DNA of 64,000 bases, taken from assembly GCF_002443255.2 (NCBI RefSeq), contig NW_019211460.1, positions 28,802,481 to 28,866,480 of the forward strand. Direction: 5' to 3'. A program made the position numbers and the translations under genes. The notes under the pieces are model-generated. The model was not told the DNA's origin and did no database searches. It was given only the letters and a program-made list of their open reading frames with translations. The stretch is from Varroa destructor. Lineage: Eukaryota; Arthropoda; Arachnida; Mesostigmata; Varroidae. Positions 24,761 through 38,300 of this stretch are shown here, piece after piece; within the stretch, counting starts at the first letter, position 1; each line of letters starts with the position of its first letter.

Positions 24761-27700
24761 GTTGTGGTAAACTGGTCGAATATAGAATTTAGACTCTAAG
24801 TAGAAGTTATATAGATATAAACTTTTAAAATAGCTGAAAAAAGCCGACGCCTATTGACTGATCCACGCATTGTGAATCAGCTTGTATTGTTTTATTACTA
24901 CTTGGATAGCAATAGAGAATCAGAGATTGAAATGACAACACACAATTGACTCAACAGATAACAAAGCCGCCTGTATTACTTTCTGGCTCACTGTACTTTC
25001 TTACCCTGGATTAACCATATTTGAAATAAAACCAACTTATCTGAAACCGCCTGGCCAAGGTTTCTGTTTCAAGGTCGACTTTTTGAGTGGTTTAATCTAT
25101 CAGTCGTCAATGGCTTGCAACAATCGCCATATATACATTTATTATTTAATAATAATATAAACTATTTTCAAAAACAATTTTTTTGAGTTGAGTTTCTTTT
25201 CTGAGAACGAAATTATCCCTAACATAACCGTACCCGACATTCTCAATATGTGCGTCAACAAAGGAGCAGAACACTGTGAGGGGTTCGCCGTCTCGTCTCT
25301 TTTACTGAATAGGGACTGGTTGGCTTCAAATGACAAATAATTTTTAAGGTATACTATAGCAGCAGAGGTATAGTATCAGAGTTTGCATTTGGATGTTAAA
25401 AAAGATTAATTTAACTAATTTGAATAGAAGCTTTTGAGGGCAAAGGCAGGGTCGCCGAGTCGGGCAACGAGTTGGTTTGAAGCCATTTGCATAAAAACAC
25501 ATATTTAAAATAAAAAAGATACCTTAACTCTAACAAGTCAAGTTAAAGAAAACTTCGATAAATATTATTTTTCAGGTTAATTAAAGCTTTTTCCAAATAC
25601 CCTTACTATTAGTCTATTACGCAGCTCGATTTGGACATGCCATATATAAAAAGTGCGCAGCCTTTTCTTCTTGCTACTGCAGCCCTTTTTGAGCAATAAG
25701 GCGAGCTTAATTCAGCTTCATAGTTGCAATCACGTACTTATTAGTTCGTGCAGGTGTATTTCGCTACATATACATCTATAAATCTGACACGTTATATTAT
25801 GAGTAACTTCTTTCGCTCTGAACATCATTTTAATATCCCTTAAGAGTTCAAGACTCCGAGTAATCCTAGTGCTTTCTAGCTTAAATCAGGCTATTGTTTT
25901 TCACGCTGTCAGCGCAATAGTTCTGTGTACTATAGCAAATAAATACGAAGTGATTTTATTGAGTTCCCTGTTTAGTACAGACGCGACGCCTGCCCTCTAC
26001 GCCGCTCAGCCCGTTACCGCTTTCTTTTAAATGGAAGTAAGCATTTTAGCATAACCAACACAGCGGACCCTTCTTGCTATTGCCGCATCTCTCTTTTAGG
26101 TTCATATTTCTGTGTTTGGTTGACGTGCGTATCCGTCTTAAGCAACTCTCGCAGGTAGCCTCGGTCGTTAGTATATTTGTTAATAGATAACATAAGCATC
26201 TGACAGGTGAAACACAGGGTGTAGCGCGTCGAATTACGACATAGCGACTTCACTGCTCAACCGCCCTGACACGTCCTGACAAAACGCTACCACTGAGAAG
26301 GGTGACTAACCATTTTCGGAGATTTCTGTGGAGCAATGACCTACTACTTAATAGGCTGCAGTATCTACCGTGACATCACTTAGAACCAAAGAACATTATA
26401 CCCTCATGCAAGTGGCTTTCTTTAGAGGCAGAGTTTTTAGACAACCAAGTCGTGACCTCGCCGGGAATAGCACCACCTCAGAGATCTTTAATGATTTACC
26501 CTCCGATTGGACCTTAGGCCTTTATCGAAGGCATTCGTACCTTAAGATGATGTATAATGAAAAGAATTTGCTTTTAGTTTCCTTTTTACGCTGCCTTAGT
26601 CAACCCATGGTGCTGCTTTAGTTATGAAATTACTCTGCTGTAGTTAATTCCTTATTTTAACAATATAATAGCCTAGTAATCGTTAATTCTGATCATTTAG
26701 CCTTTAAAGTCCAATAGTCCGAGCGTTTTTGCTGGAGCCGTTAGCTATCTTTCCTTACCGGCTATTGCAATTTTCCGTCCTCCCATTGTTACTGACATGT
26801 CACTCGGTTATTGCTGATCCGTTATCCTATGGGAGTTAGTCAAATGTTTATTCTGTCGTTCCAAGGAGAAACTAATATTAATTTTCAAAATTCCATTCAA
26901 AGATGATCATACGAATATAAATGAACGCGTATCATGCGTAAGGATGTGGTAAGAGATTTTCTATAGTTAATGCTCAATACTTATTCCTTTTCGAACTTAA
27001 ACATTACTTCCTAGATCAAATCATTTATCTTAGAGGAGGAATATTTATCGTAAAGTGTTCATTTGTCCTCTTAGCAACCAGTCATCTTCTCAACAGTGCT
27101 TCAGTTATGCTCATTTCTAAACATTTTCTAGTCACTTTCTTGATAATATTCAAAAACTTGCAGTAGTTTCTTGACCGTAGGCAAAGGAAGTTCCACAAAG
27201 GAAGATCTTCGTAAACATATAAATCGTTCTAAACTTTCTATTTTGATAGCTATCTGCCTAGCATTACTTGTTAAAATACTGCGGTTTTGGGACTTGTATG
27301 TTTGAATGGAGTCTATTTAAATTCAATAAAAGCACCTCAGTTAAAGCCTTTCTCAAAATGCGCGATGTAGCGAGGCATTCAAGTTCTCTTTGTTGTAAAA
27401 GTTTACTTTTGGAGCCGATATGTGTCTTGTCGTTGCTAAAAGAAATGTAAACGTATTACGCATTTAGTCTACACATATGCTTACAGCTACATAGGGACTA
27501 CATTGTTGAAATATTTAATGTATAGATGTTGATGGCTGAACCTGTAGTTGTAACCTCTGTGTCGCATCATCCATATCTGTGTAACGTTCCAAAAGCTGAG
27601 CTATGAATATTTTAAAAGTATGCCACACCTTTACTACAATAAGGACAGTAAACGAATCTTGGCCATAACAGAAATATTGATTTTCCACTAGATTTTAAAG

Positions 27701-28198
27701 ATTCTATTTACAATACGGTCTCATTTCATGTTGCCAATATAAACATCAAGTATACATTATACGTTTAAAGCAATGTTCTGAAATTATTTTTCCGGAATGA
27801 ATAGATCCAATGTACGCTTCAAGCAATCAAAAAAGGAATCTACATTAAAGTTTGTTATGAGTTCAATATGTACATTTAACGGAACAATGCAACTTATATA
27901 TTAATACGATTCTTTCCGATGCGGCCTGCAGCGGTATGTTTCACTATTCGACCGCTTGCTTCTATCAAATGGCTTTTAGCAATGCGTTTTAAGAAACAGT
28001 CATGACGTCAAATATTTAATATAGAAATACTAATTCCCTTTTTAAAGATAGCTCTTAATGACAATCCGGGTCACTTTTCAGTTTTGAACTTGAATGAAAA
28101 GTAATATACGCCTAGTTAAACCATTAGAAATCCAGGTGCATATAACAATATCGCGGTTCTGTGATTAATGTAAAAATTGACTTTTTCTAATTCCTTTA

Positions 28199-31100
28199 TC
28201 AGCCGTTCTTTTCTAATAGATGCGTCATCGGATCTTCTGGACGGTGCCGCTTAAGGAAATAAACTTCCATGTCAGCCTCCGTAGGAGCTTTGTGTTCATA
28301 CATCGAGTTGTATTTGCGTTTCCTTTCATCCGTTTCCTGTTTTTGTTCCTCTTCGAATTTTCGCATTGCCTGAAATCAGCACGAGTAATAAATTGAGCAT
28401 AGGTTAACAGCTAGTCTGTTAGCCGTTTAAACGACCATAAAAAATTCAGAGTGGTCAATTCAAAAGCATTGATATTTCAACGAATTGTTTTTGCACGCTT
28501 TTTGAAATTACTACTAAAATCGCTTAACCATTTTATCATATTTTATATGCAAACACAAAAATTTTAGGCCTACACATTAGATTGAAAAGTTGCTAGCTTA
28601 ACAAAAGAAGTATTTCTCCTACCTTTGCCAATTTCTCCTCCTGCGACTTTTCATGTTTCAATTTATCCCGTTTGTGCTTCTTGCTTCTTCGTTTTTTCAA
28701 CCTCCTTTTGGCACGCCTGTAATCAAAAATATGAAGCTATAAGCAAAATATATCAAGCAATACTGTTTAGCCGTAAATCTGCCATGGACGAACATCGAAT
28801 TTCTATGACTTCAGAATGTTTTTATCTCATCTCTTCTAATTAGCTGCCACAACAACTTACCATATCAGGATCAAATTTACCATAGTAATAGTAATAACTG
28901 TTATTATTATTATTAGTGTTCCTCTAACTCACTTTTCTTCTTTGCGTCGTTTGCTTCGTCGCTCTTCCTCGGAATCCACTTCAGTATCGTTTAAACCACC
29001 CTCGCTTTTGCTCTCATCGCTGCTATCTTCTTGACCGCTGCCGTCGTCTTCTGAGCCACTGCACTTGCTGCTCTTTTTCGCTCGCTTTTGTTTGGCCTTT
29101 TGTTTATTTTTGCATTTATCATCCACTGTCGCATCGTTCGTTTTTATCTCGACGTGGTCCTGTTCATCTGTGAATGGCTGTTTTAATAGAGTTGCTCCGC
29201 CTAGTGAGGTTGACAGTTCTGAAATAGTTTCAACTACATAAAAATGGAACAAACATGAAAAATAGTCCTTAGCTATTATTAGAAAAATTCTACAATGCAC
29301 TTTTATGTATGGCGGGAAAAAATTTTTCACAGTATCAGTCAAACGTACATCAATAAATTTTTTTAACTAAATTATGAACTCTAAGTGAAGGTTAATTTAC
29401 GTAATTTGGAAAATAAGACTTTTACTACCCTCAACTGCAAAAAAAAATATACGACATAAAACAATTACTCCTTTCTGATTATTTTATATGCCTTTATCTT
29501 GGTCTTCCGAACCTGCCGGTGGAAGCCTGATTGGGCCAGCCCCTTTCTCATCCTCCACGGAGAATTTGGCATTGACCTCCAGACTTAGCTGTGAACCTTC
29601 ATCGTCTTCATCACCAGACTCGTTGTCAGATCCGATCTTCTTTTTCGTCGTTTTGTGGAGGTCACCTGGCCTCAAGGTCGTAACCGCCTCTTCACGTACT
29701 GTTTTACCTGCTATTCCGGTACAATAGCTCTGTTTGACTAACTGATGACAGCATTTGTAACCCCACCTAAACGAGTCCCAATATGAACCCCAAACCGTTG
29801 TATGGTTGTTGATAAAAACATCTTCTTCATATTTTGAGCGGACGATTTTCTTCTCAGCTCCACGGATTATCTGGCCAGTTCTGGAGTACTCGACGTAGTT
29901 TTCCTACCCGCAAAATAAAAAAGAAAAAGTAGTGAGAGATTTATACTCATCATGCGTTTACTGCTCTCAGCTTTGCAGCCTCTTTTTTCTTTTATCTAAT
30001 CCTCAAAATAATTACTCTATTAAATCTATAGTTCTCTCTTCAATAAAAATTTTCACGCGCTTTTATTATCTCTACTGCAAACACTAAAAACGATTTAAAA
30101 CAAACGGTTTGTTGTATACCTACATGAATCTTGCATGAAGCTGACATAAAGGATGATGTTTTTTTGACATCAATTTACAAGTCTGACATGCTGGATTCAA
30201 AAACCTGCGAGCATTTGAAGTTGTATAGTTTGCAAGTGGAAACCTTAGAAGGAAAGTCTATATTTGAGTGCTAATAGAAAATAGAAAAGAAGCTAAGACA
30301 TACAGTTTGTCCATAAAGTAGTTCTCTCGGGGGAGCCTTCAAATGTTCCTCGCCGCCATAACGGTCCAGAATCGCTGTTTTGATAGAGCCTTCCATTTGT
30401 TGTTTTTTCTCGCGAAACTCTTTCGTCAAAAGAGCTGCCTTTGTTGGCTCGGCCAACAGATGAATATCAACACCGCTGTCATGAGCTTCCCAAGCAAATG
30501 CTGTTCATCGAAAAGAAAACATAAAAAGGTTAGTTATATTTTACTAATCAGTGCTTCAGCAAGAAATGATCGAAAAACATGTTTTGCAATTCACTGACTA
30601 TATTTACAAAAACACCTTGCGAAATGTTAATTTTTAATTTCATATTCAGGTTAAGAGTTCGATAGTAATACAAAAGTAATACAATTTCATCACGTGATTT
30701 ACTTTCAGTAATATCCATTTTAAATAATTTTATTTACCTTGATCCTGCAGCATTGATTTCGTGTCACCCGTATACCTCACAAAGTTTTCGCCAGCAAACG
30801 ACACCTCGTCTGGTGTTTTGCCAGTATTTTTGTACGGATTGTCCCTCATTGAGCGAGTTTTCGGATCATAATGAGCCGAATCGGGGTCAAGATTACGTAA
30901 ATACTTCGCGGTATCTTCACGAATTCGCAAGTTACGAACAGTGATGCGCTGTTTCGAGTCCACTTTTGTCCCAGGCATATCAATCTACAAGCAAGAAAAG
31001 GTTCACTATCAATTTAAAACTAGCATATATTTACCTGATCAAAAACAAACTCATTTTTGCAAAAAATTAAGACTACTTTCGAAATGTCATGAATATGTCT

Positions 31101-33057
31101 AGCGCTAATGAGCTTAAAAAGCTTGTTGGAATCTGGTTTGGTAAGGGCATCCGCCTTAAATTCACAAACAGGACATACGGCGAATGGGTTGAAACATGAC
31201 TCATGATTATACCTTGATTACGGCGAACAATTATAGTGAGTTCAACAATTATGCATAATTTGTTTCAGATTTTATAAACCTTGTCAGCGTATTTGTCCTC
31301 GTCGTCCGAATCTTCGTGCTTTCCACTACTCCCTGCCCCTGATTCACCGGTCTCTTCCTTTAGTTTTTGCTCCTTCAGGAGTCGTTTGGCATCCTCTACC
31401 CGACGATACTCCTCAACGACCTCTCGGTACTGCGACGGATCATATCTGATTATCAATGATGATCAGATTATCAATATTAGTTGCAGAATGAAAACTGCGG
31501 ATTAACATTATTAGCAAAATTGGTGTTATAAAAAAAAAACTGCTCTGCTACACATTATTTTATAAAGACAGCATTCGAATCAAAATCGATTTTATTCCTA
31601 GACTAAAGTAGATAACTTTTCTCTACCTAGTCAGATTTAATTTGCAACAAGCATACTAGGCGTGTCTTGTACAGCCCTTTTGGAACTATTACACTACACG
31701 TATATGGCATTAAATATTTCTGCTGGCGATCAAAAAGGATTTGTGACAGTTTTAATAGATTTCAATAGAACCACAATAAAATACTATTTATCTACTTATA
31801 ATCGGTCCGACAGACCTTACCCATTCCATCTATCCCGTTTTCCATCGAAGTCAAACTTGAGATCTGGTTGATCGATGTCATCTGGGGCAATGTCATCATT
31901 GGTCCAGCGAGCTCCTCGCGCCCGTGGTCTTTCCATACATTCCTTTTTTTTGTGACCCATGGCACCACAGTTCTCGCACGCACCTGTAAATATTCAAAAT
32001 GCTTAGATACCTGTTTTCGAACGTTTTCTTCTGCCGTTTACGGTGAAATCTTTTTGAAAAACTTCTTGAACCTTGGAACTGAAAATCTGATTAACAAAAG
32101 TTAATGGCAACAATTTTGAGTTGCCTACACGTGTTCACATAAAATTGTTCCACACACCTTTTCGCCACTTAGTCGCCCGGTTACTGAGGAATGTGCCTCT
32201 GTGGAAACCTTCGTGTATCGATGAGAACTCTTTCTGTTTTTCTGGCTGAGGCCGCTGATGTTTCAATGTCGGCCCTGAACTCCCCACGTACCACGGGACC
32301 GTTGATATATACTGAGGAATATGAGGATTAATGTCTCTGAAGATGAGAGAGAAAAAACAGGATTCCTTGTAAACAATAGTAGCTAACAATTGGTGAGGAG
32401 TAAAGAAGGACTGAAAGAGTCAATATTGACGTCGCACTAACCGATTCTGACAGTACCACTCTAAATTTGTAGATCTCTGTAATTCCAGGAGCACAAGCCA
32501 TGTGCTCATCCATTATATTTTTGTTGAAGGGCATATTCTAGAATGGCATGTTCGTGTAATATACACTCGTTACGATGTTATCTGATTGTTCATTAGGACA
32601 TTTTCTATCTAGTTTTATAACTCATCGGTGAATATCTGATGATAATATATTTTTATGTATAATGGTAGTGATAATTTTATGTTCTTGAGTTCGTCTTTTC
32701 CAAACAGAATAGAGAATTATTGATATATTCCGCTACTATACTCGATTATTCCCTAGAGATTCAGATCTAAATTACCTTACCCTTTATACCATAGATGATG
32801 AGAAATATTTAGACTGAACGTGATTATTTTCAACGATTACAGCCATATAGTCTCAAACATTGTATACATAATCAAATTTAAGCCGATTCAAATACGTACT
32901 TTCCAGTTTCGTCGACTGCCGCTGGAGCATTACCGAGTTTTCGAGCCTCCTCAAGTTCCTTGGCCTGTCGCCACTCCTCGCGACTTTGCTTTTTAGGTTC
33001 GGAATCATCTCCGCTCCTTAGCAACTCTGATAGTGGCTTTGTCTGACTATGAGCCAT
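28199..33057 (-). CDS. SLU7: Pre-mRNA-splicing factor SLU7, complete
   Basis: SLU7 is a nuclear splicing factor needed for 3' splice-site choice in the second catalytic step. Ten minus-strand coding exons were read: 33057-32900, 32336-32158, 31983-31821, 31445-31280, 30984-30738, 30500-30304, 29903-29513, 29218-28933, 28716-28623 and 28369-28199 (TGA). The total is 2052 bp, 683 codons plus stop. Exon 2 carries [17 protein letters not shown] and [12 protein letters not shown]. Exon 3 carries the CCHC knuckle [14 protein letters not shown] at about residues 115-128. Exon 5 has [20 protein letters not shown] and [11 protein letters not shown]; exon 7 has [20 protein letters not shown]. The C-terminus ends ...[17 protein letters not shown]. 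It is about 100 residues longer than human SLU7, mostly because of acidic and Lys/Arg-rich stretches in exons 7-9. The exon 7 donor is GTTCGG, and the exon 8 acceptor could alternatively lie a few codons upstream. No damage is seen. Confidence 0.95.
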
Positions 33058-35016
33058 TTTGTCTGTTTTATGCCACCGGACTCCTTGCCCTTAACTGATG
33101 AAGGACAACCCAAAATTGCTTGGTATATGACTACCACCTACCGAAAAAAAAAACAGAAAAAAGTGAGTTTATTATTATTATTACTGACCGATCGACCGAA
33201 GCTTCAATGCAGGTTTAACTCAGTCACCCATTGAATATAATAACATTAATGAATTATATCAAATGCTTTTCTCGACCTATATAATTAAAACTAGGTAAGG
33301 AACACTGAGTTTGCTTTTGTCGCGAAAAATATAGAAACAATTGTTTCATCTTAGAACTCGAAGAAAAAAGCCTATATTACAGTGTTTAATAAATGAGTGA
33401 CAAAAAAAATTCCTCAAATTTCGAAGTTCCGTTATTAATTATGCATATTAACGTGGTACCCACCTCAACTGCATATTACTTATACGTAGCTCGCGCTTGA
33501 TTGTAGGTTGTACTTCGCAATAAAACAAGCACATGGTACTGCGTATATCTAGATTTCTTGATAAATGCACACATCCAATCAATTTTTCATTCATCAGAAT
33601 ACAAAATTTCAATGATGATACCTTAGGTAAATATTTTTGTAACCTTGAATGATACGGCATAATGCACAATTATGGTTCATTTTCATGTAAAATCTCAGTA
33701 CCTGCATGCAAAATTTTTCGTTTCTACACAAACTGTAAAATCTTGAATGGACATAGTGAAGTGCGAAACAGTTTCATGGTATACTTACGTGTCTAATAAA
33801 TTATTCGTTTGCAGAAAACTACTCAATAATGCATACTTATATACTGCACGCAATGATTTAACTCGTTTTGACTTGTGATTTTCATCAATTTATTAGTGCG
33901 AATGTCGAATACAAACATACCAGCTAAACAAACAGCAGTCCAGCTCCTGGAAACATGCTATTTTTATGGACGTGTCCCTTGTAATGATTGCTCTTCACGG
34001 AACCCCAAGAAGAAAACTACAGCAGAAAAATAGGCCTTTATTGTTCAGTTCTTATTGTCAGCTATATAAATAACGATCTATCCACTACTAATTATTAGTA
34101 TTAGACAGAGGTTGGCAGTTTTTATCTGAGAGCAGTAAAAAAACGCTTCTGGAATAGCGATATATCGCCTTTGGTTGTACGAACTTTATATATCAGGGCA
34201 TACACCACCATGTCTAAGGGTGTTTGTGTGGATTTTCAGATAGCAAGTACATTCTCGTTTCGATGCACGGAAAGCTGGCTCGTTAGCTTGGCAAAGTTTT
34301 GTCGTCAGTTTTGATTAAAGATAACCACATTATTTGGAGTAACAAAGCACTTCGTTTTATTAAACTTGCTGGAATCGGGTTTAGCCAAAAATGATAAATC
34401 GCCAAAAGTGGGTATGCATTCGACATCGATGTTTTGGAGGAGTTTAACTGCTCGTGAAAGTTGTTTCGGTTATAAGTAAATTTATTTCGGTTTCCATAAT
34501 CTGTATGATACAAATGATTATAAATTTATCTTTCGGAAAAAAAACAATTATAGGCATGTTTACTAAGCAGTGTCTCAAATCCAAAGTAAATTACGTATGA
34601 AGTACTCAAAAATATTGTTCGGTTCAACCCTTTCTCGATTGTCGCCAGTGACGTTACTCCTATTAACAGTTAATGGATACAAGTCATTTGAGCTAGATGA
34701 TTCTAGGTGATTAGCAAGCACGGAGCTGGTTTCTATGTAAGAATTTCGGTAAAAAGCTCAGATCAACGAGATAGTCTACTTGACGATGTCTAATTGACGA
34801 CGATTTCAGGCAAACAGAGTAAGAAAATGTGATTGAATTCGAATCCCATTATGACGTTATTACACCCGTTGTTAATGCTCTCAGCCGTTTCTGTTTCACG
34901 GAATGATTCTGGTCAGATAGGTATCGGTGTGTAAATATAAACAGTTTGCTCTGTACGCGGCGTTTTGCCAACCAGTGCACTAAAGAACACGTACAGTTGT
35001 TTTTAGCGGTTTAATA
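33058..35016. other. Divergent intergenic region between SLU7 and NDOR1
   Basis: About 2 kb separates the SLU7 start codon (minus) from the first NDOR1 exon (plus). It must hold both promoters and 5' UTR sequence. No TATA box or CpG-rich segment stands out. It contains no recognised coding sequence. Confidence 0.5.
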
Positions 35017-35025
35017 ATGGTAAGT
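35017..35025 (+). promoter_or_regulatory. ATG directly followed by a splice donor (NDOR1 leader exon?)
   Basis: ATG is followed at once by the consensus donor GTAAGT. It precedes the NDOR1 coding exon by about 320 bp. If this leader is spliced to the acceptor ending at 35342, the ATG opens a short frame of 16 codons (stop TAA) that overlaps the NDOR1 start out of frame, which would make it an upstream ORF. The leader exon is inferred from the donor alone. Confidence 0.35.
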
Positions 35026-35353
35026 GTTTTTATTTTTACTTCCGTAAATATATTTTTAATAAGAAATGTTTTTAAAACATTTTTGACACACCACACAAGG
35101 GCGAAAACAATCATTTGGCTTAGAACTTCCCTCAGAAATATGAAAACTGACACAAAATTATTATAAAAGTAATTTCAGCGTCAGGTTTTTTGTGGTAAAG
35201 AAGTTGTCTGTTTATTGTGTTACTTCAATGAATAATTTTGAAAGTAGGTGTAACTCCTCGCTCTCTTCTCTAACAATTTCCTCGCAGTCTCCTCTAACAA
35301 TTTCCCTTTTTCATTTGTGCTTGACGCTTCTGTTTCTCACAGTTGAAGCTTTC

Positions 35354-38300
35354 ATGTCGCAAAATGATCGCCCTGGATTGCTTAATAAAATAAGTTTTTC
35401 AAAACGGCATCTCGGTATGGAACAACCACGAAATGATGAGAAAGGTGGCCGCAACATTGCAAAAGGCCGATGTGTTTTCCCTCGATTAGTCATACTTTAC
35501 GCTAGTCAAACAGGTACATAATCTAATTACGATCGCGCATAATTATTATGTAAGAAAAAAAAAAACAATATTTAAACCTTCATAATGTGCAAGGGATTCT
35601 TTAACGGCGAGTAAGTGGAATGTATGTATATTATACACTGAGGAAGGTTTTTTGTTTGAATAATAATCAGTACTATTTTTTACACTCACTAACGGTATTA
35701 AATACTCAATGAATAATATTCAAGGAAAATATACCTGATTTTCAGATCAACCTATACTGTATATTTCTGCAATTTTGTAAATATCCACCTATTTATCGTT
35801 ATGCAGGTACAGCGGAAGATTGTGCAGAACGGGTGAGTCGTGAGGCTCAACGGCGGCATTTCTCATCTGTGGTTGTCATGTCCTGTGACGAGTATCCGAT
35901 AGAGAAGATTTTTGATGAAAAGCTCATACTGTTTTTTATAGCTACGACGGGACAGGGCGACCATCCGGATAATATGCGGAGCTTTTTTCGAAGCATACTC
36001 AACCGAAAACTACAATCCGGTGACTTTGGGTTCGTGACACTTTTATGTAATTGAGATTGAAGTTGATGGGATAGTCGACAATTATTTTGGAGAGTCTGCA
36101 GTACGATGGGCTCCACAAGCAGTCGACAAGCATCCATCGAATTTTCCACCTGAAAAAGAACTCTAGCGGGATTATTTTGATTTTTAATCACGACAGTAGT
36201 CTAATCAGCTTACTTTGCTCTTAATTCCATACAGGCACATCGAATTCGCTGTATGCGGCCTTGGGGACTCGTCATATCAAAAATTCAACTTCTCAGCAAA
36301 AAAAGTACGTTCAAAAAGGCCATCGTCAACAACAGCAAAGTTTAGTTCAGTAATAAATGAAAACAACTAACAAGATCATATTCGTGTAGTAACCTCATTA
36401 TGGAATACACACTTATAGAATTTTATTAAATTTTTAATGACATAGGTGTTTCGGAGGCTGATTCAGTTGGGCGCGCGAAAACTTATCGAGCCGGTATGGG
36501 CTGACGAACAACATGATCTTGGGGTAGATGGACTTATTGATCCTTGGATGGAAAAATTTTGGACTGCCAGCGCCCATTTGACTACAAATCCTCTTCGTCC
36601 GCCTTTACCAGATGTCATGCCATCACCTAAGTTCGTTTTCGAGGAAGAAAGAATTTGTTTTGTAAAATGCTACTTGATAGTGATAACTTTAGCACATTGC
36701 GAATATTTGATATTAAATGTATATTTACGCCTATGTATACGTCGCCAAAGGTTTTAGTCTCGTTTGTTAGTAACTCAAGGCATTGGTTAAGTTACAGTGA
36801 AGGAAAATGAAAAATGGCGAATTATTTGAACGAAATATCGAATATGTAGAAAAAAATATTGTCCCTTTTATATCGTCTATTTAAGAATATCCTTAGCCGA
36901 ATTTGTGATTTGAATTAAAAATATTAATCGATACAGCTTATGTTTTCTGATTTTTCAGTGGGCTTATCATATTAGCAAAAGAAGGAATACTTAGCCTGGA
37001 ATAAAGCAGTTGGCAAAAATATGGAATAAATATATTCAATGATTAGAAAACCGACGATGTAAAGATTCTCAACTAATACATGTTCTCTTAGCTGTATAAA
37101 AAACATCTAATTAATACTTGACAATTTTTGTTGAAACTGAATATTTTTTACAAACTGTCTTGACGTGCACCCTTGGGTAGCTTCTAGGCTAGTTTTCGGC
37201 TCCCTGATCTTGAGTTTTCATTTAGGATAATATATTATTAATCGTTACAAGCTTTTTAGCGTCTTCTATGTTAACGGCGTGGACGACTTATACGCGAGTA
37301 TGAGTAACAGGATAATCAAAGAGAAGTATCTATTGATGCAGTTATTTATTGCATTGTAAACAAAATACTTAAATCTGTATGCCAAAAAATTTGCCAGTTC
37401 AAATTGTGGTTTACCTAGTGTTAATTTCACGACTCCACGAGATTGTTTTAATAATTCGGTCACTCGTTTAAAGTCATAAGGAAATTTTGCAAAGAACGAA
37501 AGTTGATTCCTAGATCTTCCTTATGGCGTTTGGGTACTATGTGCATTACGAACATACATAATTGTATTCTTAGAAAATAATTTTTAAGTTCTGCATTTTT
37601 TATTCAGGTATTCTGTTGTCCTTTATGACGAGTCAGAGCTAGATCAATCTGGGCCCGCAGATGCAATGGACGAGACAATCAACATAAATGGGAGTGAGTT
37701 CCACCTAACGTCCACAGACCAGTTATCTAAGTAAGTTATATTTTTTCCATATCATCGAGACTGAAGTATCGAAATTAGCGCTGAATTGTCGTGCTTCCCT
37801 GGCAGCTAGAGTAACGGATGATTAATCCAATAAATACACGACTTTTCTTTCAAGCTTGCCTAAAGATAAATATTAAGGAAACAACTAGCCAATTACATTC
37901 CTAGTTTGAGCAACCTTTACCTTTGATCCTAGCTCATTCTCTGTTTGGAGATGGTCACAAATATTAACGATAATAAATAACAAGCTAGGAATATTCTAAT
38001 TGCATTTGTATTTCAATATGTATATAAAAGCGACACTAGATTATCGTGCATCTTTGCAGTTTGAATACCAAAAAATCGTCTTGCTGTAATGGTTTATTGA
38101 TCTGCGCAGAAGTCCTTTAAGGAGTACAGGTTCTTGGCCTTACGTGAGTGTCCGTGTACTGTCTCAGGAGCGCGTGACTACCGAAGATCATTTTCAAGAT
38201 GTTAGATTATTGCGCTTAGCTTACAGTGACCAGCCGTGTGCTGCACCTGGGGATGTAGCCGTTATTCTGCCAAAAAATACCTCTGACAAAATTCAAGCCT

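Larger units (their letters stand above)
22976..28198. other. Five kb without a confident gene
   Basis: Contains a (TA)n run at 23154-23187 and one possible exon at 24592-24760. The rest is AT-rich with many stops in all frames. An open + frame at 26370-26621 has no recognisable similarity. The 3' UTR of SLU7 presumably occupies the right end on the minus strand. Confidence 0.4.
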
